A stretch of DNA of 64,000 bases from Ophthalmolycus amberensis. Lineage: Eukaryota; Chordata; Actinopteri; Perciformes; Zoarcidae. Made by a program: the position numbers and the translations under genes. This document shows, piece after piece, positions 57,621 through 64,000 of the stretch. The notes below the pieces were generated by a model. It was not told the origin of the DNA. It did not search any database and was given only the letters and a program-made list of their open reading frames with translations. Every line of letters begins with the position of its first letter. Position 1 is the stretch's first letter. The stretch lies in NCBI GenBank assembly GCA_024529925.1, contig JAFEUB010000814.1, forward strand, positions 1,875,501 to 1,939,500. The letters are read 5' to 3'.

Positions 57621-59325
57621 ACATTTCAGTTTCAAATTATAATTAGCACTTTGAGAGAGAATAACTCTCCCACACACAAATATGTCTAAGGCCAATGTCA
57701 TTCTTTACCAAGTCTCATTATATTGAATTGGTTGAATTGAATTGATTATGCTTACAGGTGGATACATTGTAGGCCGAGGGACAGAGGTGGACAGTCGGTA
57801 CAGCTGGTATTGAAAACATACATGTCTGACTCTGTATCTGCTGACTATGAAACAAAACGCCTCTCGGGATATTTAAGATTCTGTCCTACTGTCTACTCCA
57901 CTCTTTGTCTGGCATCCATGTCACACACACACAAACACAAACACACCTCTCATATAACTCCTCCACTTTGCCCGGTCACACACACACTCCCCAATTCACT
58001 TTGTTTTCCTCCTCCTGTTCTTTCATCCAGCGCTCTGTGTTGACTCCAGGCTCTTTTCTAATCACATATATCACATGTTGTTTTCGGCCTGACTTGTTTT
58101 TAAGTGTTTGATCTGTAAAGTATATTTGGTGTAGAGACTGTAAGCCACTTCAGATGCCCTGTCATGATTTATCTTTGGTCTTTAGATTAGTTACAACATA
58201 TTTATACGAGCAAAGCGTGACAGGGGGTCATGCATGGAGGGTGTATTGATCCGTTCCAATGGCAATAACTTGAATAGAGTATTGATACCACGTCCTCCCT
58301 TTGTGGTTTATGAATTTTCCACAATGGAGCAAAACTGAACCCAGAGTACACGACAGTAGCCAGTGACTTGATGATCTACAGTGCTACACAGTATTATATG
58401 CTGTTGATAACTGTGGACCATCCTGATGGTGCAAAGGTTAGGGTGTGATACAATGTCAACATGTTTTACTTTCTTGTTTTTAATGTGGATGCAATTGTAA
58501 ACTCATTCGTTCGGGAAAGTCCAGAACACACTAATGTTATATTTCTACTGGGGGAAAAGTGTCACCAGAACCCAGTTAGCATATAATTCTGTTTTAATTA
58601 AGAATAGACGTATTTAGGTGCTTCTGAATATACATTATTGTCTGCTAATGCATTAATTCATTATGCTTTATAATTCAGTTGCAGGTTAGAACATTCGAGT
58701 GAGTGGTGAGTAAAATATGGATTTTGTCACAATTGTATCGATATTGTAGGCTTCCAGCAAGTCCTCACAAGCAACAGAGATTGCTTTTCATCTCAAAACT
58801 TTGGATGACTTTGAAGATATGTGAAGTTTGATGTAGTAAGACATTGATAAAAATTCACAAGAATACTAATAATACAACATGAAAAAAAGAAATACTAAAA
58901 CATCAGTCAATTATAGATTAAATATATAAAACAAAAATAAAATAAACAAACATTCTTATACCCTTTGCCAAGACAAAAAAGAGAATATAAAGACACCAAC
59001 ATACTGGGCTGTAGGTAAACAAATGCATGTTTTTAGTGACCTTTAGTTATTACAAATATTACAGCATTTCACAATGACGTTTACATATATACATTTTTAT
59101 TGTATATCACCACGTGATCCATGTTCAGTAAAAACTCACTAGGTTATTTAGTGCCAAATAGGCTCCATGCGTTATTATAATTAGTAGTAGGCTAATAACA
59201 ATAACTTAAAATGTAACCCAAAAATAAGTTTAAAATGAAAATAAAGAAAACGACTGGATAAAATGAAAAGGTGTTTGATTAGAAAAAGTTATAACAGGGC
59301 AGGTTCCTGTCTTTCTGTATCTTAC

Positions 59326-59698
59326 CTGCACACAGCTGCGCACACTCGGTCTCTTTAATCGTGCCGATCAATTTCGTTTTAAATCCTAATTTCCCACCCT
59401 GTGTCCTCCACGGTTGCAAAGTCTCAGTGCCACCAATCGTCGCATGCCTGCGTGCCTTCACCCTGTTCGGATCAAAGTGTCCATCGTATCCTAATGCGAT
59501 AGGAGCAAATCAAGGTGCTCCGTTTCCTGCCTCCGCTTCTCTGAAGCATTTCGGCCTCTCTGCCTCTCCACCGGACGGACTTCCCCCGTTTAATGCAGGT
59601 GTGGCCGCGCACCGCGGCAGGAGAGACGTCGATGGGAGGGAACAGAGAGTCGGTGGATCGACCTCCGCACCGCCCGAGGGTCTCCGTGGGGAACCACA
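59326..59698 (-). other. Candidate distal first exon (non-coding) of a minus-strand gene, probably tmem125
   Basis: On the minus strand a perfect donor (CAG|GTAAG) ends the exon at 59326. The preceding 370 bases are the most CpG-rich part of the right half of the window. No reading frame is recognisable as a known protein; an ATG-initiated frame runs into the donor but looks like an upstream ORF. The next minus-strand exons downstream are the tmem125 exons, about 9.8 kb away. Confidence 0.4.
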
Positions 59699-59740
59699 GC
59701 ACATGACACGCGGCGTGACAGCTCTTATAAATAAAAGCCA
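59699..59740 (-). promoter_or_regulatory. Candidate TATA promoter for the 59.3-59.7 kb exon
   Basis: The minus strand reads TTTTATTTATAAGAG (about 59724-59738), an acceptable TATA element, followed by CpG-rich sequence where initiation would be expected about 30 bases on (near 59698). Confidence 0.35.
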
Positions 59741-62700
59741 TGCACACTGTAATTGTGATATCAGCCGATGAGCTGCAGGCATTGTCTTTTTTTTATAGAG
59801 CAGAAGTGGTTTAACCCATTCAGTCTCTAAGGAGGAAGAAAGCTCACCAATAACGCCTAGTATTGATTAATTGATATGGTTTGAATAAAGTCATAATTTG
59901 TTTTTCTGCTATCTGTCACTTCACAGGCAAACTGTATTTGGGATTTTAAGATTGAAAGCTCATTCTTGACCTTGGAAACAGCTCTTCTGGAGCTTTTGAT
60001 TATATCACATGATCATCTTCAGCAGATGGAGTTTGTCCCGTTGTCATGGAATTGTAGATGTTAAAATCTAAATGTTCTAAGCACTTTAAGAGGTACTGTC
60101 AATTGTATTCCTGTATGTCCTCCTAGTGGTATAACTTGTAGCCTATTTGAAGCTTGGTGTTTCCAAAACTGACCAGCGTTATGACAAAAATAGGTTACAG
60201 ATTATAGATTAATTTAATTATTTATGCCAACTTCATTCCAACTCCTAAATAATGTATCTTCTGTAACCTCTTTTGAATACTATGGCCCCATCTTGTAGTG
60301 CATGTTTTCCTTATTAAGCCCTGATGCTAACAAATGGGTTGCTTTGTCAGACCAAATGTCCTAAACCAAAAATGTGTTTTATTCACTTTCATGTAAGACA
60401 TAGAAAACCGCAAAACTTCACAACTGAGAAGCTGGAATGAGGAAATGATTGAATATATATATATATACTGTATGTACTGTATATATAGTTTTGGAATGTG
60501 CCTCTTCATCTGTTGATTCTGGATCATATTCAGAATTGTCCTCCCCCTTTCAGCAAGCTTCCTCCTCCGCCACTTCTTCAGGTTCGATATTTTCATACTC
60601 ACCATGGGCCACGATCCAGAAATAGATCAAGTGCTTCATTCACAGTTAGTCACTTGCACATTGGGGTGCTACCACAGAATGGCATGTGCAAACAGAAAGG
60701 TATTATTTATAGACCAAAGCTTACAGGAAGTGATCGGCGTAGTTGTGTTGGATACAATATTGTGTATGTGGGAGAATGAATGCGGGACTGTGGCTGGATG
60801 CAAGAACTCTCTTTTATTTGCTCATTATAAATATATGTACATCAGTACATATAATATGTAAAAACATTTCAACTTTAGAGAAGAAATACCTTCACAGTTA
60901 ATTGTTTGTTCTAATAAATGGCCTCCCTGTGGCGTAACACATTGATCATGGCATCTCTGACACAATGGCTGTTATTGATTGATTTTGTTTGGCTGTACCA
61001 AGAGTACCTCACATCTATTTGCATCCCCTTTAGCCTAGAAATGCAGCATTAATGATGTGAAAAATTAACAGTTTATGCAGCCGTCTAAACCTGTAAAGTA
61101 TACAAATATGATTTTGGCTATAACATTGCCAGGATGAAGGGTATCAGTCCCATTGATACAGAATGTAGGTTCAGTTTACTGTGATGTGTTTAGATCTACT
61201 ATATGAGTGCAGTATTTTAATTTAACCCGATATACCATCCTGAGCTTTTCCTATATATTTCCATTTTCTGTCTTTGATACAGTGGACATGTGTTTAATTT
61301 GTAAAACATAGCTGTTAAATAAATAATTTGAAAGTACAGCCATTCAGGCGGATAGTTTATCCTGTCTGACAGCGAGGGCTGCTTTGTGAGTTTTGCAAAA
61401 AGCTCATCCTACACAGTGTGTCCAGTGAGGTAATTAATTTGTGATAGCAGACAGCTCCACCGGGTACTCTTTACTCCAACACAACTGCTTGTCGAATGAT
61501 AGAACATCTTAAACCCCCTTCACTCACACCTTTATCAATCCGACATTCACACCCACCTCTGGTGATCTGCCAGGTGTGTGGAAGTGAGAGAGTATACGTA
61601 GGGTTTTCTCTTCTCTCTCTAGCTTCCTTTTTTCATTCTTATGCACACTACAGTCCATTTTTGTTTGTACAGACTAGTGCAACACTACTGTTTGAATGTG
61701 TTCCAGGTAAAAGCGCCTGGAAATGTGCGTCTCCCTCCTCTCTATGACGGCAGGGCGAGGAGCCTGCCGATCAATGTGGCCGTCAGCAACAGCTCTGAAC
61801 ACTTTTGCCTTCTGATGTGGTCGGCAAACACGTTGTTCAAACTAGTTATTTTCAAAATCTTCTCAGTCTGTGTCTCAGATGTACTGCATGTGGTTAAATG
61901 TCTGCTTTTGAGGAAGCTCTGGAGAGCAGCTTCCTCCTCTGATTTAACAGCAAAGCTGGAGTTAGTGTTAACTTGTGGAGTATCAGGCAAGCTGAGGTAA
62001 ACTATATTTGAAATGTGTTGTCACGAAAACATTTGCAATCAGAAAGCATTTTCTTTTCCCTGTTGAATTATGTGACCCGCTGCAGAACTAGTCAGCAATG
62101 AATGAATTCAAAGTGGCTGCCATCAAATGGCCCCAAAGAGGGAAGCTGAAACATCAGCAGGAAGTAGAAGGTTTATACTGATGTATTCTCACAGCAGTAT
62201 ATTTTATTGAAAATATTTATGCGAAAAGGTCATGCTTTCTTTAAAACAACTCATACACAGCGACCAATCACTGGCTAGGCAGCAGACTACATACACTCGT
62301 CATCAGTTTGGCACATTGAATAGATTTCTGCATGCTCCTCCCGATGCTGCAAAGCTGTTTACCTTTTGGTCCGGTTCACTTGCGCATGTGTGACCACATC
62401 ATGTCAAGATGTGCTGTACATTGTGTTTGTTGAGTTGCTGAAAGAAACCCCTAAAATAACTTCATTCAAATATTTTCTGTATATTTTGAGTAGAACCTTG
62501 ATAATGAATACATCAGTGGAATGTTTAATAAGCAAAATTCATTGACACACCAGGCACATTTTTTAAATTTTATTATAACAACTGATTGGTGTGTCAACAA
62601 CAGCTTTTCACTGTCACCTGCACAGTGCCAAGCGGTTGACATTCTGTCTCGACTTGTTTTTCATCATGTTCTTCTTCAGAGCCACCATGTTTCTCTCCAG

Positions 62701-63137
62701 GTGCTCCATGTGGCAGGAAAACTCCATCTATGTTTGTTATACCTCTTGCTCCACCTCGGAGAAAAGGGGAGTGTTTTTCGTGAACAGATGTACTGCAATC
62801 TGTTAATAGTGGTGGCATTGCTGTAAGAAAACATACATTGTCTCTCAGAAATGTAAGGTGAAAAGAATTCTCTTCACGTTGCAGATGCAGATGGTATTCT
62901 TGAACTTTAAGAAAGTTGAAAGAACGTCCTGCGCTGGAGGGTGATTTTGTTTGTATTAACTTTGTTTGGGTGATAGATGGGAGAGGAAAAATTGTAAGAT
63001 GACCTAAGACACTGAAATATGGAAGCGGTTAGTGATGCACGTAGGAATGAATACAGTCACTTCAATAACTCCTCATTTCACATACTTGAATGCACAGATG
63101 TCCACCATACCATTTTTGGCCAGAAGAAAAATGTGTT

Positions 63138-63139
<2 letters not shown>

Positions 63140-63172
<33 letters not shown>
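63140..63172. repeat. (CA)n microsatellite
   Basis: About 16 CA units with a CG interruption near the end. Confidence 0.9.
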
Positions 63173-63177
<5 letters not shown>

Positions 63178-63279
63178 CATTTATTTTCATCAGCTAACAA
63201 GGACTTTGCATTGGAATATATCCTTCACCACAATCACTACATGTCTCGACGATAACCTAAACCGCAAACCAAGTTAATT

Positions 63280-63719
63280 AACATTGTGGGGACTTGATTT
63301 TGTGTCCCCAAAAAGGAAGCGAGTCCCTACAACATGAGTAATACAAACACACAGACACACACACAAACCCAAAACGTCTGGATCAAGTTCTGAACAACAC
63401 CACTGATAGATAAATAGACTCTTCCTTTACCTCCACTCCCTGTTTGTAAGTAAATCAAATGGAATGTGTTGTATTCTTTCCAGGCTTTTATTAATCTCTC
63501 TGATTTCCCTCATAAGAATGTGTGCAAATGTAGCTTTTTGTTAGATAGATGACATGTCGTTTGACATTGTCCTAAAAACCATACATATACTAAACTACAC
63601 ACTCATACAGGATGTTTAACCCCAACCACAACCTTGACCTCTAAACGTAGTTCTCAACTGTAACAACTAGTCTGAACCCTTAAACAGCTCTTTGAAAGAA
63701 AGAGGAGTGACCAAAATGA

Positions 63720-63720
<1 letters not shown>
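63280..63720. repeat. CA-associated fish dispersed repeat
   Basis: TGTGGGGACTTGATTTTGTG, TCCCCAAAAAGGAAGCGAGT, CAACATGAGTAATACAAACA and, further on, CAGGATGTTTAACCCCAACC and CTCTTTGAAAGAAAGAGGAG recall a repeat often found beside CA microsatellites in fish. A TGTGGGGACATTTTTCTGAC piece at about 44508 is a possible second copy. Confidence 0.5.
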
Positions 63721-63725
<5 letters not shown>

Positions 63726-63786
<61 letters not shown>

Positions 63787-63808
63787 GTACAGTACAGTAC
63801 AGTACAGA
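63726..63808. repeat. (CA)n followed by (CAGTA)n compound microsatellite
   Basis: About 28 CA units to 63782, then CATACAGTACAGTACAGTAC units to about 63808. Confidence 0.95.
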
Positions 63809-64000
63809 GTGAGAGGAGAGGCTGATTAAGCACCTGATCCTCAATCTATACAGACCGGTGTCTCATTTCCATTTAAATTAAAGATATCCCAAGTTGGCAG
63901 AACAATACAAACTATCACGAATGATGAGGGGAGCAGAAACTTTTCTTGCCTGATAGCAGGTGCAAAATAAGCTCTTTTGATCAATAGTAGTTTGTTTTTT

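Larger units (their letters stand above)
49553..59325. other. Intergenic / putative tmem125 intron 1
   Basis: No coding exon is recognised in nearly 10 kb. It contains several CA/GT arrays (50362-50401, about 50952-50975, 51425-51470, 51630-51661), a probable LINE fragment and a MITE-like element (52190-52563), a G-rich stretch (54190-54460), and family A and B repeats (54915-55215 and 56935-57620). If the exon at 59326-59698 belongs to tmem125, this is its first intron. Confidence 0.5.
59741..64000. other. Right-hand intergenic region
   Basis: No coding exon is recognised. Frames around 61640-62000 and 62520-62830 have no family resemblance. The end of the window is a compound repeat with CA arrays and a pentanucleotide array (63140-63808). 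Confidence 0.5.

Noticed and set aside
61641..62000. 119-aa plus-strand frame with VRLPPLYDGRARSLPINVAV
   Set aside because: Looked exon-like after a possible acceptor, but no family was recognised and the frame lacks a plausible donor or partner exons.
1..64000. CRISPR arrays, operons, phage or virus genes, tRNA or rRNA genes
   Set aside because: No spaced direct-repeat arrays, no bacterial gene organisation, no viral proteins, and no tRNA-like cloverleaf or rRNA sequence were recognised on reading; the DNA is vertebrate genomic.

Overview
The window looks like nuclear DNA of a ray-finned fish, probably a percomorph teleost. The coding sequences are vertebrate and split by GT-AG introns. 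CA/GT microsatellites are very dense, and several dispersed repeat families resemble ones I know from perch-like fish genomes. Gene density is low: three complete protein-coding genes and one edge first exon account for all coding sequence I can support. The fish assignment rests on recall of gene and repeat families, not on a search.

Layout, left to right. (1) At 999-1044 on the minus strand there is a signal-peptide first coding exon with a perfect splice donor and a CpG-rich, GGAA-rich upstream region. It is most likely exon 1 of tie1, with the rest off the left edge. (2) A gene desert of about 13 kb follows. (3) At 15071-16553 (+) lies a three-exon gene for a 153-aa single-pass protein homologous to human C1orf210/TEMP (type III endosome membrane protein). 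(4) From 16.6 to 21.4 kb there is intergenic DNA with a hAT transposase relic, a complete 413-bp hAT-type MITE and an inverted pair of another repeat. (5) At 21656-43056 (+) lies a complete 12-exon AP-1 clathrin adaptor mu gene (423 aa), closest to the epithelial mu-1B/AP1M2 type and possibly the fish paralogue ap1m3. (6) At 48534-49232 (-) lies an intronless coding sequence for TMEM125 (232 aa), with likely 5' UTR exons upstream and a candidate distal TATA-containing promoter/first exon near 59.3-59.7 kb. (7) The right 4 kb is intergenic and ends in compound microsatellite repeats.

The order and orientation tie1(-) / c1orf210(+) / tmem125(-) mirror the human 1p34.2 block TMEM125-C1orf210-TIE1. 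The main difference is the AP-1 mu gene lying between c1orf210 and tmem125; human AP1M2 is on chromosome 19. TEMP is an endosomal membrane protein and AP-1 mu is an endosomal/TGN cargo-selection subunit, so their adjacency is suggestive, but no functional link is shown by the sequence. I found no RNA genes, CRISPR arrays, viral genes or bacterial-type operons.
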